Part shown: in pieces, positions 46,539 through 54,960 of the stretch | Layout of the letters: every line of letters starts with the position of its first letter | Position numbering within the stretch: the first letter of the stretch is position 1 | Made by a program: the position numbers and the translations under genes | DNA from: Oscillospiraceae bacterium | GTDB lineage: Bacteria; Bacillota; Clostridia; Oscillospirales; Ruminococcaceae | Assembly: GCA_022768545.1 (NCBI GenBank) | Contig: JALELV010000098.1 | Coordinates: forward strand, 1 to 64,000 | DNA: 64,000 nucleotides | Direction of reading: 5' to 3' | The notes under the pieces: model-generated | Seen by the model: only the letters and a program-made list of their open reading frames with translations | The model's database searches: none | Told to the model about the DNA's origin: nothing

Positions 46539-46742
46539 TCAGCGCCGGGCGGCGGGCAAAAAAAATACTCCCCTGTTAAAACAAGGAAGCTGCGTCACAA
46601 TAAAACCGGTTAAAAAAGACACGAACGCCACAAAACAGCTGCGGCGCCGCGGAAAAAAGTGCTTTTGGAAAAGAGAAAACAAAACGCCCCGGGCTTTGCC
46701 GTCCGCTGTTCCTGCCATGCCGCTTTTCCCGAGCATTCCCAC
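46539..46742 (-). CDS. Pyrimidine operon leader peptide, PyrL-like
   Basis: A 67-codon leader ORF between the pyr promoter and pyrB. The GTG start (46740-46742) has AAGGAG seven bases upstream; an in-frame ATG two codons later is further from it. The codons run through U-rich stretches (GVLFSLF, HFFP, VSFLT). The last residues, [12 protein letters not shown], are read across the terminator hairpin and its U8 tract. This closely resembles the C-terminus of the E. coli pyrBI leader peptide (NRGAFFCPGVRR, from memory). The stop is 23 bp before pyrB. The peptide itself probably has no function; its translation is the regulatory act. Confidence 0.7.
   Translation of the reverse strand: MGMLGKSGMAGTADGKARGVLFSLFQKHFFPRRRSCFVAFVSFLTGFIVTQLPCFNRGVFFLPAARR
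46558..46589 (-). terminator. Attenuator of the pyr operon
   Basis: Inside the leader ORF a stem CTTCCTTGT / ACAGGGGAG (46581-46589 and 46568-46576 on the minus strand, two G-U pairs, 4-nt loop) is followed by TA and T8 (46558-46565). The leader stop codon lies 17 bp further on, so a ribosome close behind RNA polymerase would cover the hairpin and allow read-through into pyrB. Confidence 0.75.
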
Positions 46743-46805
46743 GTTCTGTCTCCTTCCGCCGTATACTCTTTGCGCCGCCAAGCACCCGCGGTACAAATTT
46801 TTTAA

Positions 46806-46834
46806 AGTATAGCATTTCGGAAAACAAAAGTCAA
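46806..46834 (-). promoter_or_regulatory. Promoter of the pyr operon
   Basis: On the minus strand TTGACT (46829-46834), a 17-bp spacer and TATACT (46806-46811). The start is expected near 46799, giving a 5' leader of about 285 nt before pyrB. Confidence 0.85.
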
Positions 46835-46927
46835 TGTTCATAAAGCCCTTTTGTAAAGTTTGTGAAAAGTGACGTTTTTTGTCGGCTTTTCTTTCTTCTT
46901 TTCGCCGTGCCGCCCTGCGGCAAAGGG

Positions 46928-47581
46928 TTACAGCGGCAAGGCGTAATACAGGATGAAAAAGTAGTGGAGCACACTGCCCGCCAGCACAAAAAAGTGCCAG
47001 ATAAAATGCATATACCGGGGACGTTCCGCCTTGTAAAAGGGAACTCCGAAGGAATAGCACAGCCCGCCGCCCACCAGCAGCAGCAAACCCGGCAGGGTGA
47101 GCTTCGGCAGCAGCGGCACGGCGGCGATCACCACCGACCACCCCATCAGAAGGTACAACACCAGGGACGCCCGGTGGTATTTTTTTACGTTGATGGCGTT
47201 AAAGACGATGCCCAGAACGCCCAGGCCGAGGTTTGCCCCCCACAGCGCCCAGCCCCACGCCCCGCGCAGCAGCGAAAGGCAGATGGGGGTATAGGAGCCC
47301 ACGATCAAAAGAAAAATGGAGCAATGGTCAAACACCTGAAACACTTTTTTTGCCCGCAAGTTGGTCAGCGCGTGGTACAGGCAGGACATGGTATAGAGAA
47401 AGATCATGGAAAACCCGTAGATACTGGCGCTCACCACCCCGATGGCGTCGCTGGTAAGGCAGGCCCGCACGATCATTACCGCCGTACCGGCTGCCGCCAG
47501 CAGCGCCCCAACGCCGTGGGTCACGGCGTTGCCGATCTCCTCCCCCGTGCTCTGGTTGTTAAAGTTGGACACATCCGTCAT
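46928..47581 (-). CDS. Hemolysin III family membrane protein
   Basis: 217 residues with seven hydrophobic helices. The signatures EEIGNAVTHGVGALL, SCLYHAL, DHCSIFLLIVGSYTP and HFIWHFFVLAGSVLHYF, the last with metal-binding-type His, are those of the hemolysin III/PAQR superfamily (YqfA). Despite the name, most members are not known to be toxins. The ATG at 47581 (MTDVSN) has AAAGGAG ahead. It is monocistronic, with promoter at 47661. Confidence 0.9.
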   Translation of the reverse strand: MTDVSNFNNQSTGEEIGNAVTHGVGALLAAAGTAVMIVRACLTSDAIGVVSASIYGFSMIFLYTMSCLYHALTNLRAKKVFQVFDHCSIFLLIVGSYTPICLSLLRGAWGWALWGANLGLGVLGIVFNAINVKKYHRASLVLYLLMGWSVVIAAVPLLPKLTLPGLLLLVGGGLCYSFGVPFYKAERPRYMHFIWHFFVLAGSVLHYFFILYYALPL

Positions 47582-47660
47582 AATATCTCCTTTTGGCAGT
47601 TGAGGCTGCCGATTCAATGTTTCGATACCGTTTAATGTAGTTTTATATACCACTTATTGT

Positions 47661-47689
47661 AGTATATACTATCCAATGCTGTTTTACAA
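47661..47689 (-). promoter_or_regulatory. Promoter of the hemolysin III-like gene
   Basis: On the minus strand TTGTAA (47684-47689), a 17-bp spacer and TATACT (47661-47666), 80 bp upstream of the start codon. Confidence 0.7.
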
Positions 47690-47765
47690 CCTCCATCCTA
47701 ATATATTTTTTCCCGCTTCGGAGAGCCCCTCAGCGGTGCCTGTACTTTTTACGGGAAAACGCATC

Positions 47766-47796
47766 AAAGAGGCCGCCCTGCAAGGGCGGCCTCTTT
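47766..47796 (-). terminator. Terminator after the YczE-like gene
   Basis: 14-bp stem (47766-47779 and 47783-47796) with a 3-nt loop. On the minus strand it follows the gene ending at 47828. Confidence 0.75.
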
Positions 47797-47827
47797 GGAG
47801 GAGAAAGGTGCTGTTTTTTCGTTTTGC

Positions 47828-48490
47828 TCAGGCCTCTGTGGAACGTTTTTCCAGGCGGCGGAAGGTGGCAAACAGGCTCTCATGGCGCACCTGCTTGACG
47901 TCAAACCGAAAGAGGCGAAAGACGCCCTGGATCAGGAAGCTGATGCCGAACACCGAAACCACCGTGCCGAGGCCCACCTTGGCCCCCAAAAGCCACCCCG
48001 CCAGCAGCACCGTTCCCTCCAAAAGCCCCCGCACCAAACCGATGGGCGTCCGGGGAAAACGCCGCCCAAGGGCCACCATCAAAGAATCCCGCGGGCCGCA
48101 GCCCAGGCCGGGGGAGATGTAGAAATAGCTGCCAAAGGCAAGTAGCGCCTGCCCGGCCAGCAGCATGGGGACCCCCAGCCAGAAGTTATCCAGCAACGGG
48201 ACCAGCCTGAAGGACTGCATAATATCCACCATGATGCCGACAAGCACTGTATTGAGCAGGGTACCCAGGCCTATTTTTTCCCGCAGAAGCAGATCCACCG
48301 CTAAAATGACCACCCCGGTCCAGACAGAGACGGTGCCGTAGGAAAGGCCGCTCACCTTCGAGATCCCCACGCTGAGAGCGTCCCAGGGCGCCAGGCCGAT
48401 ATTGGCTTGAATGCCCAAAAGCGACCCCGCCGCGCACAAAAAAAGCCCGAACAGGGTTTTGAGCAGCCTGCCCGCATATTCCCTTGCCAT
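47828..48490 (-). CDS. YczE/YyaS-type membrane protein
   Basis: 220 residues, five helices, with GIQANIGLAPWDALSVGIS and SPGLGCGPRDSLMVAL, the double G-x-P-x-D-x-L motif of the YczE/YitT-like family. Function unknown; a B. subtilis relative affects lipopeptide production. Its ATG abuts the stop of the MFS gene upstream (48490/48491), so it shares that control region. It is distantly related to the two YitT proteins at 20-22 kb. Confidence 0.85.
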   Translation of the reverse strand: MAREYAGRLLKTLFGLFLCAAGSLLGIQANIGLAPWDALSVGISKVSGLSYGTVSVWTGVVILAVDLLLREKIGLGTLLNTVLVGIMVDIMQSFRLVPLLDNFWLGVPMLLAGQALLAFGSYFYISPGLGCGPRDSLMVALGRRFPRTPIGLVRGLLEGTVLLAGWLLGAKVGLGTVVSVFGISFLIQGVFRLFRFDVKQVRHESLFATFRRLEKRSTEA

Positions 48491-49747
48491 TTATACCGCC
48501 TCCTTTTTCGCTTTTGTTTTGTGGAACATGTGCGTCACATTGATGAGGTTCCATACGCTCAGGCCGATCATCAGGTACCAGGCGGGCACATAGCTGCCAA
48601 AAGCGTCATAGATGCCGCCCATCAGCAGAGCGGAAAGGGCCTGTCCGATGTTGGAACCGAACATAATGTTTCCATAAATCGCGCTGTATTCCTTCCGGCC
48701 GAACAGCTCGGAGGTCACCAGCGGATAGGCAATGGTGACATAGGCCGCGCTGAACCCAAACAGGGCCAGGGCCCAGAGGAGGAATACCATATTTTTGGCA
48801 AGGATCAGGCAGATCATGCAGCCGATCATAGAGCCCATGCACAGCAGCGACACCTTCTTTACCCGCACCCGGTCCGCCACTTGGCCCAGCAGCAGCTTTC
48901 CCGCCGCCAGCATCCCCAGGTTCACCGCCGAGATGTTGGCGGCTACCATCGCGCTGTAGCCGATATCGCTGACATAAGCCGCCACATGCTGCACCGTCCC
49001 GGTGCTGGTGATGCTGAAGGCGAGAGTTCCGAAAAACCAAAACCAGAACCGGGGCATCCGCCGGGCTTCTTTTAAGGTATACCCCTCTGCGTGATCCTCC
49101 CGCTCCCCCTGATGTTCCCCCTCCAGGTCGTGGCCGCCGTAGGGCTCCAACCCCTTCTCCTCCGGGGAGGAGCGCAGCAGCAGAAAGGTGACGGGAAGAA
49201 TACACACGGCCATGAGCGCACCCAGGACCGCGTAGGTGTTCCGCCAACCCACGCTCTCCAAAAGCCAGCCGATCAGCGGGCTCAAAAACACACCGCCGAG
49301 CCCTGTCCCCATAAAGGCCAGGGAGAGGGCAGTGCCTCTTTTTTTATGAAACCACCGGGTGAGCAGCAGGCTGATGGGCAGAGAGCTGGAAAAGCCCATG
49401 GAAAGGCCCACTACGGCGGAGATGAGATAAAAAACATAGATATTGGGCGCCAGCGCATAGCAACCGTAGCTTACACACATCACCACGGAGCAGATGCACA
49501 TCACCGCCTTCACTTGAAAGCGGCCAAATACCCGCCCGGTCAGCAGAGAGACCGCCATCATGGAGACGGAGATGATCGTCTGGTTTACCGAAAAAGCCTT
49601 GCGGCTGATCCCCATGGTCTCAGTGACAGGCTTGACAAACAGCCCCACGCAGTTGGATATAATGCAGACGCCGAAACACAGGATCATAAAACAGGCAAAC
49701 ACGATCACCCAGCCGTAGTGAAGCTTTTCCCTTTGTGCGCTCTTCAT
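48491..49747 (-). CDS. MFS transporter, OFA (oxalate/formate antiporter-like) family
   Basis: 418 residues, 12 helices. The start KLHYGWVIVFACFMILCFG and the GISRKAFSVNQTI segment are typical of the OFA/monocarboxylate type. It likely moves a small carboxylate across the membrane; the substrate is not readable. The ATG has AGGGAAGAG close by. Upstream lie two cre-like boxes and a 34-bp palindrome over the -10 region, so expression is probably catabolite- and inducer-controlled. Cotranscribed with the YczE-like gene. Confidence 0.9.
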   Translation of the reverse strand: MKSAQREKLHYGWVIVFACFMILCFGVCIISNCVGLFVKPVTETMGISRKAFSVNQTIISVSMMAVSLLTGRVFGRFQVKAVMCICSVVMCVSYGCYALAPNIYVFYLISAVVGLSMGFSSSLPISLLLTRWFHKKRGTALSLAFMGTGLGGVFLSPLIGWLLESVGWRNTYAVLGALMAVCILPVTFLLLRSSPEEKGLEPYGGHDLEGEHQGEREDHAEGYTLKEARRMPRFWFWFFGTLAFSITSTGTVQHVAAYVSDIGYSAMVAANISAVNLGMLAAGKLLLGQVADRVRVKKVSLLCMGSMIGCMICLILAKNMVFLLWALALFGFSAAYVTIAYPLVTSELFGRKEYSAIYGNIMFGSNIGQALSALLMGGIYDAFGSYVPAWYLMIGLSVWNLINVTHMFHKTKAKKEAV

Positions 49748-49778
49748 CGCTCTTCCCTCTTCCCCGCCGCCCCAAGAC

Positions 49779-49812
49779 GCCGAAACATGGTATTACGATA
49801 CCATGTTTCGGC
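49779..49812. repeat. 15-bp perfect palindrome over the MFS promoter
   Basis: Arms 49779-49793 and 49798-49812, 4-nt spacer TACG. It lies 31 bp upstream of the MFS start codon and covers the presumed -10 box. It has no U tract, so an operator is more likely than a terminator. Confidence 0.7.
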
Positions 49813-49823
49813 AGCCCTTTCAA
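49795..49823 (-). promoter_or_regulatory. Probable promoter of the MFS/YczE operon
   Basis: On the minus strand TTGAAA (49818-49823), a 17-bp spacer and TATCGT (49795-49800). The -10 lies at the centre of the palindrome 49779-49812. Confidence 0.5.
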
Positions 49824-49828
49824 GAAAG

Positions 49829-49854
49829 CGAAAGCGTTTTCATAATCGTTTACA
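49829..49854 (-). promoter_or_regulatory. Two tandem cre-like sites (CcpA/LacI-type operator)
   Basis: On the minus strand TGAAAACGCTTTCG (49829-49842) fits the catabolite-response consensus WTGAAARCGYTTTCW except for the last base. TGTAAACGATTATG (49841-49854) is a weaker copy, 12 bp away. They sit just upstream of the -35, a position often used for activation by CcpA. Confidence 0.6.
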
Positions 49855-49944
49855 AAAACGCGGCGATTTCTTGTGCGTTTTACCGGGAAAGCGCCGAAAG
49901 CCCGCCTGCTCCTGAACGCGGAGAAGCAGGGAGGCCCGAGCCCG

Positions 49945-50238
49945 TCACTTCTCCGGCAGGTACCGCTCCACCCGCATCCGCAGCCGGTATTTTTCCCTCA
50001 GCTGCGCGATCCGGGCCATCATCTCTGTTTTGTGGTGGGCGTCTATCGCCGCCTGGTCACGCCAGCTATCGACCAGCAGAACGGTCTCCGGGTCATCCAT
50101 AGGGAAAAAATACGCATACCGCTCGTTCCCCTCCTCAGCGCGGATCCGCTCCACAAGGCCGGAGGACACCATCTCCGCGGCAAATGCCCGGGCGGCGCCC
50201 CCGCTGCCGGTGTAATAGATATTCACAGTGATGCTCAT
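49945..50238 (-). CDS. Antibiotic biosynthesis monooxygenase (ABM)-fold protein
   Basis: 97 residues of the dimeric alpha-beta barrel ABM fold, like YgiN/putative quinol monooxygenases: a first strand SITVNIYYT, YAYFFPMDDPETVLLVDSWRDQAAIDAHH, and a C-terminal strand. These small enzymes oxidise quinols or bind haem-like compounds; the role here is unknown. The ATG has GGGAGAG upstream. It stands alone on the minus strand. Confidence 0.8.
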   Translation of the reverse strand: MSITVNIYYTGSGGAARAFAAEMVSSGLVERIRAEEGNERYAYFFPMDDPETVLLVDSWRDQAAIDAHHKTEMMARIAQLREKYRLRMRVERYLPEK

Positions 50239-50359
50239 TTTTACACTCTCCCTTCCGCTTTTTCAGCCATTTCCAGTGTATCACATCCCCCCTTTTCCCG
50301 GCAAGGCGGAAAAGGGGAAAAACGGTATTTCCGCATTTAGCAGCGTCCCCTTATTCTTC

Positions 50360-50388
50360 TTGTCAAAAAAAAGGGGATATGGTAGGAT
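50360..50388 (+). promoter_or_regulatory. Promoter of the Cys-rich membrane protein gene
   Basis: TTGTCA (50360-50365), a 17-bp spacer and TAGGAT (50383-50388). A start near 50395 favours the TTG start codon at 50455. Confidence 0.55.
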
Positions 50389-50454
50389 AAAATCGTTCCG
50401 CCAAAACCGGATATGTTCCGCACCGAAACCCGGCGGCCAAAAGGACTGTTTGCT

Positions 50455-51279
50455 TTGAAAACGCTGTTCGGCACCAAAATGCTCAAAACCTATATGCTCA
50501 AATTCGGGGCCAGGCTCCTCGTTTTTTTCAGCGTGCTCTGGGTGTACCTCCGGTATAAAGAGGAGGTGAGCGCCCTGCTCGTCCAGCCCTTGTGGAAGCG
50601 CGTCACCCCTCTGCACGTTCTTTGGGTGTTTTTTATGTGTCTGATGCTCTCTCACCTGTTTCCCCGGCGGGCCTTTACCATGGCGCTGCGCAAAGTGCGC
50701 GCCCGGGATTATATCCCCGTTCCAGGTTATTCCGAGCAGGAGCTGTATCATTTCGTGAAAGATCAGAACGTAAAGGCATGGAAGGTGATGCTCCTATGGC
50801 TGCTGTTCAACAGCCTTTGGGGGTTCCTGTACCTGGTGGGGTGGATCGACAACGCGGATCTTCTCATGCTCACAGTGTTTTATTTTCTCTGCGATTACGT
50901 CTGCATTCTGTTTTACTGCCCCTTTCAAAACGGCATTATGGGCAGCCGCTGCTGTGTCAACTGCCGTATTTATGACTGGGGGCATTTTATGATGTTTACC
51001 CCCATGTTGTTTATCCGCAACTTTTTCAGCTGGAGCCTGTTTGCCGTCTCCTGCGTGGTGCTGATCCGGTGGGAGATCACCTACGCCAAATACCCCGAGC
51101 GCTTCTGGAGCGGCTCCAACCAGGCGCTGCAGTGTGCCTGCTGCGAGGATAAGACCTGCCAGATCAAACGGAGGATCGAGTCGCTGCCCGCCAGCCGCAG
51201 GCTTCAGTCCATCATTTTCCGCAAAAACCCCAATATGGCCCATGCAGCACAGCCCGCAGGAGAGGAGCACCGCCTGTGA
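50455..51279 (+). CDS. Unknown membrane protein with two Cys clusters
   Basis: About 274 residues that I do not recognise. Four or five membrane helices are visible. Between helices lies C-C-x-x-C-R with His seven residues on (about 166-177), and after the last helix C-A-C-C-E-D-K-T-C (about 227-235). These two clusters look like a metal or Fe-S site facing the cytoplasm. The TTG at 50455 has AAAAGGA nine bases ahead; an ATG at 50413 has no site and almost coincides with the transcript start. Its stop overlaps the GNAT start (GTGA), so the two are translationally coupled. Confidence 0.7.
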   Translation: MKTLFGTKMLKTYMLKFGARLLVFFSVLWVYLRYKEEVSALLVQPLWKRVTPLHVLWVFFMCLMLSHLFPRRAFTMALRKVRARDYIPVPGYSEQELYHFVKDQNVKAWKVMLLWLLFNSLWGFLYLVGWIDNADLLMLTVFYFLCDYVCILFYCPFQNGIMGSRCCVNCRIYDWGHFMMFTPMLFIRNFFSWSLFAVSCVVLIRWEITYAKYPERFWSGSNQALQCACCEDKTCQIKRRIESLPASRRLQSIIFRKNPNMAHAAQPAGEEHRL

Positions 51280-51698
51280 CACGCCCTATGGAAAAAGAAG
51301 ACCTGGATGAGATCCTGCAGATCTGGCTTTCGGCCAATTGCGAAGCCCATCCTTTTGTGCCGGAGTGCTACTGGCGGGAAAACCTTTCCGCGGTGCGGCA
51401 GGCCCTTCCCGGGGCCCAAGTGCTGCTCTGGGAGGAAGGCGGCTGCATCCTGGGGTTTATCGGCCTGCAGGGGGAATATGTCGCCGGCCTCTTTGTCCGC
51501 GGCGGCAGCCGGGGGCGCGGCGTGGGAAAAGCCCTGCTCTGCGCCGCAAAGGAGGGGCGGAGGGAGCTCACCCTGAGTGTTTACGAAAAGAACAGCGGCG
51601 CCCTGCGCTTTTATCTGCGGGAGGGGTTTGTCCCGCAGGAGACGGGAACAGACTCCGGCTCCAAAGAGCGGGAGCTGCTGATGCGCTGGAAACGGTAA
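51276..51698 (+). CDS. GNAT-family N-acetyltransferase
   Basis: 140 residues of the GNAT fold with the acetyl-CoA pyrophosphate loop RGGSRGRGVGKALL and the terminal strand-helix ALRFYLREGFV. Closest in style to YjaB-like enzymes; acceptor substrate unknown. The GTG start overlaps the preceding stop by four bases and has GAGAGGAG eight bases ahead. Coupling to the membrane protein suggests they act together. Confidence 0.88.
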   Translation: MTRPMEKEDLDEILQIWLSANCEAHPFVPECYWRENLSAVRQALPGAQVLLWEEGGCILGFIGLQGEYVAGLFVRGGSRGRGVGKALLCAAKEGRRELTLSVYEKNSGALRFYLREGFVPQETGTDSGSKERELLMRWKR

Positions 51699-51704
51699 CA
51701 AGCC

Positions 51705-51732
51705 AAAAAGCCCCGGAGCTCCGGGGCTTTTT
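51705..51732. terminator. Bidirectional terminator
   Basis: A 28-nt perfect palindrome with A5/T5 ends and a GC core, between the convergent GNAT and spoIVA genes. Confidence 0.9.
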
Positions 51733-51737
51733 TCTGT

Positions 51738-53216
51738 TTACAGAATAATGCAGATCAGGCCGTTGCAGCCTTCGTTGATGATGCGTTCCACCGTCTCCTG
51801 CAGGCGCATGCGGGCGTCCTGGGGCATACGGTAGAGTTTGTTGTGCAGCCCCTCGTTTACCAGCTCATGGAGGGATTTTCCGAAGATGTTGGAACCCCAG
51901 ATCTGCTTGGGGTTTTCCTCAAACTCCTTGAGCAGGAACATTACCAGCTCCTCGGACTGTTTTTCCGAGCCGACGATGGGGCTCACCTCGGTGGTGATGT
52001 CCGCCCGCATCATGTGGATGGACGGGGCGGAGGCCTTCAGCCGCACGCCAAAGCGCCCTCCCTGCTTGACGATCTCGGGTTCCTCCAGGGTGAGCTCGTC
52101 GAGGGTCGGCATAACGATGCCGTAGCCCGTGGCAGCCACCTGGTCCAGGGCACCTTTCACCTTTTCGTACTCCCGCTTGGTCTGGGCTAGCTCCACCATC
52201 AGCGGCATCAGCCCCGCGTCGGAGTCGATCTCCAGGCCGGTGGCTTCCCCCAGCACCTGGTAAAACAGGCTCTGGGGCACCCCCACCGCCACGCTGGCCC
52301 GGCCGCGCCCCAGGTCGATACCGGTGACGCTCACACGGCTGATGTACTCACATTCGGAAAGCTCACCCAGCTTTTCCTCCACCTGACAGATGTGCTCGAT
52401 GGGGCGCGCCGCCTCGGTCACCGCGCCGTACACGCCGGATTTGAGCCAGTGGTCCTTGGCAAGCCCCACGATCCACCGCGGCAGGTCGACGGCGATCTCC
52501 CGCACGGGGAACTGATACAAGACGCTGCCCAAAATATTGCGGATATCCCGCTCCCCCAGGTCCAGGCAGTTTACCGGGATCACCGGCACCCCATACCGGC
52601 CGGAGAGCTCCTCCGCCAGCTCCCGGGATACCTGGGACCCCGGCTCGGTGCAGTTGAGCAGTACCACAAAGGGCTTGTTGATGGCCTTCAGCTCGCCCAC
52701 CACCCGCTGCTCGGCCTCCTCATATTCCCCGCGGGGAATATCGCTGATGCTGCCGTCGGTGGTGACCACCAGCCCGATGGTGCTGTGCTCGTTGATGACC
52801 TTCTGCGTCCCCAGCTCCGCCGCCATGTTGAAGGGGACCTCCTCTTCAAACCACGGGGTCATCACCATGCGGGGCGCTTCGTTTTCTATATACCCCAGAG
52901 CACTGGGCACCACATAGCCCACGCAGTCGATCAGCCTCACCCGAAAGGAGGCCTGGTCATTTAAAAAGACCTCCACCGCCTCCTCGGGGATGAACTTGGG
53001 CTCGGTGGTCATGATGGTCTTTCCCGCGGCGGACTGGGGCAGCTCATCGGTGGCCCGGTCCCTGCGGGATTCGTTTTCGATATTGGGGAGCACCAAAGTC
53101 TCCATAAAGCGCTTGATAAAGGTGGATTTTCCCGTCCGTACCGGGCCCACCACTCCAATATAAATGTCGCCGCCGGTGCGCCTGGCAATATCCTGATAGA
53201 TGCTGCGGTTTTCCAT
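51738..53216 (-). CDS. spoIVA: Stage IV sporulation protein A (spore coat morphogenetic ATPase)
   Basis: 492 residues, full length. The N-terminal ATPase of the TRAFAC type has Walker A GPVRTGKST (24-32), and the TEPKFIPEEAV stretch is typical. The C-terminus ends in hydrophobic GLICIIL, which in SpoIVA anchors to the forespore surface. It polymerises around the outer forespore membrane and is the base of the coat. It lies 24 bp behind sipL, whose product binds it in Clostridia. No anomaly. Confidence 0.97.
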   Translation of the reverse strand: MENRSIYQDIARRTGGDIYIGVVGPVRTGKSTFIKRFMETLVLPNIENESRRDRATDELPQSAAGKTIMTTEPKFIPEEAVEVFLNDQASFRVRLIDCVGYVVPSALGYIENEAPRMVMTPWFEEEVPFNMAAELGTQKVINEHSTIGLVVTTDGSISDIPRGEYEEAEQRVVGELKAINKPFVVLLNCTEPGSQVSRELAEELSGRYGVPVIPVNCLDLGERDIRNILGSVLYQFPVREIAVDLPRWIVGLAKDHWLKSGVYGAVTEAARPIEHICQVEEKLGELSECEYISRVSVTGIDLGRGRASVAVGVPQSLFYQVLGEATGLEIDSDAGLMPLMVELAQTKREYEKVKGALDQVAATGYGIVMPTLDELTLEEPEIVKQGGRFGVRLKASAPSIHMMRADITTEVSPIVGSEKQSEELVMFLLKEFEENPKQIWGSNIFGKSLHELVNEGLHNKLYRMPQDARMRLQETVERIINEGCNGLICIIL

Positions 53217-53240
53217 ATTGCTTCTCCCTCCTTATGATCT

Positions 53241-54773
53241 TCAGCCCACCTGGGGGATCAGCAGCATCTTGCGCTCTCCCAGTGCTTCCTGTTCCAGGCC
53301 GTTTTCCTCCATCACTTCCAGAACAGAGGTGCCGAAGTGCTTGGCGATCTCCCAGATATTCTCGCCCGCTTCGGCGTAGTAGATCGTAAGGGCGGCGGCG
53401 GGAGCTTTCCGCTCCTTGCTGCGGTCGGTCTTCAGCTCCCCCATCATATCGCACGGGAAGGCCCCGTACAGAGCCCCTTCCGTCAGGCAGGCCGCCCGGA
53501 TGCTGAGCTGCCGGGTGCCGGTGAGGGAATACTCCGTTTCCGGCACGGTTACCCGCACCCCGGCAAACACATTGGAGCACTCCGGTGGGATGGGGCGGCT
53601 CGCCGTCAGCTCCAGCGGGCGCTCAAAGTACAGCGGTGCCCCCTCTTTGTCCCGTGCAAACAGGCATATCAGATATTTCCCGGAGAGCACCCACTCCCCG
53701 TTCTCCGTCTGGGAGGAAAAGCGCGCGGGTTCGCACCAGAGGTCCAGCACCTCTTCCGCCTCCTCCGGCAGCTCCATGGTCTCCTCCCGGAGCTCCTGAA
53801 GGTGCAGCTCCTCCAGCCGCCGCAGCAAAGTGATGGGGCGGACGCTGTAGGACGCCTCACAGCTGGTGGAATAGGCATCGGTGACGGCGGCCGTCCTCCC
53901 GGGCTTTGTCACGCAGGCTTCCGTTTCCAGGGTGACCTCCGCCGAAAAAGCCCGGCTCTCCCCGTCCAGGTCGGTCCGGGGGCTGATCTCGGCGGCTTTT
54001 ACGCTGTAAAAGGCGTCGCAGCCGCATTCCTCATCCACCCCGTCCAGGTCCACGATCTGGCTCACCGGCAGGGTGTAGTCCGCCGTCTCGGGCCGCCCTC
54101 CCTCCCGGGGCATATACAGGATACGGATCCGCAGCTCTCCTTTGGTGATGATCTTCCCCGCGATGAGTTTGCAGTCGATCATCCGGGCCGCTTCGCTGTG
54201 CCGGATGACATACTCCGCCGGAACACGGGCCGGCCCCAGCTCCAGCTCCTCCCGCACGGTAAACCTCCGGGAGGCGCTGCCTAAAATCCGGTCGGTGTCC
54301 ACTTCTTTTTTGCGCAGCTGGATGCCGTCCCCCTCGGCGCCGGACACGACCTCCTCGCTGTGCTGGCCCAGCACCCGGGCGGTGATGGTAAAGGCGCCCC
54401 GCACATCCGCCCGGCGTCCGCTCACCGCCCGGCAGTTTACATAATCCACCCCCGCGCTTGCAAACACCGTGGGGGCCTCCGGCGTGGTCTTGAGCTCTAT
54501 GGTTTTGGAAAAGGCCACCTTATGCTCGCTCAAGCGGATGGCGGACTGGTCGTCGGCATAGTACAGGGCCACCATGCAGTTCCCCTCGCAGATGAGCTTG
54601 TCGCCATTTACTTCGCTGCGGGTAAACACCGGCGTCACCGCGCATTTTAAAATCTTTACCATATCCGGGCAGTAGTCCGGCAGCATCAGGTCGCACTCGA
54701 TGGGAAGTTCACTAAAGGAATCAAACACCACTTCGCCCGCCGTCGTCAGGTCCTTCGTCACCTTGAGCTCCAT
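53241..54773 (-). CDS. sipL: SpoIVA-interacting protein SipL (DUF3794 repeats + LysM)
   Basis: 510 residues. Repeated DUF3794 beta-rich domains (EVVFDSFSELPIECDLMLPDYCPDM near the start, further copies at about 170-300 and 330-430) are followed by a C-terminal LysM domain (YYAEAGENIWEIAKHFGTSVLEVMEENGL). In C. difficile SipL binds SpoIVA through its LysM domain and is needed for coat attachment. Here it is encoded directly upstream of spoIVA, which supports the assignment. ATG with GGAGAGG. Confidence 0.9.
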   Translation of the reverse strand: MELKVTKDLTTAGEVVFDSFSELPIECDLMLPDYCPDMVKILKCAVTPVFTRSEVNGDKLICEGNCMVALYYADDQSAIRLSEHKVAFSKTIELKTTPEAPTVFASAGVDYVNCRAVSGRRADVRGAFTITARVLGQHSEEVVSGAEGDGIQLRKKEVDTDRILGSASRRFTVREELELGPARVPAEYVIRHSEAARMIDCKLIAGKIITKGELRIRILYMPREGGRPETADYTLPVSQIVDLDGVDEECGCDAFYSVKAAEISPRTDLDGESRAFSAEVTLETEACVTKPGRTAAVTDAYSTSCEASYSVRPITLLRRLEELHLQELREETMELPEEAEEVLDLWCEPARFSSQTENGEWVLSGKYLICLFARDKEGAPLYFERPLELTASRPIPPECSNVFAGVRVTVPETEYSLTGTRQLSIRAACLTEGALYGAFPCDMMGELKTDRSKERKAPAAALTIYYAEAGENIWEIAKHFGTSVLEVMEENGLEQEALGERKMLLIPQVG

Positions 54774-54960
54774 AAGGTTCCCCTCTCCTTCATTCGGTTT
54801 CTATGGCAAATATATTCCCCCGTTGTCCCAAATAGTACATCGTTTTAAAAGCGGATGGAAACGCTCTGCCCCCGGGCGGCTTTCCCCGGGCCGGTTGCCC
54901 CCTGCCCGTCAAAGAGGCGCCGCGCTTTGCCCCGGCAAAGCCTTTTCCGGGCCCTAAAAG

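Noticed and set aside
46590-46800. PyrR-binding anti-antiterminator in the pyr leader
   Set aside because: I could not find the conserved PyrR-binding loop, and no pyrR lies in the operon. The leader ORF explains the layout better.
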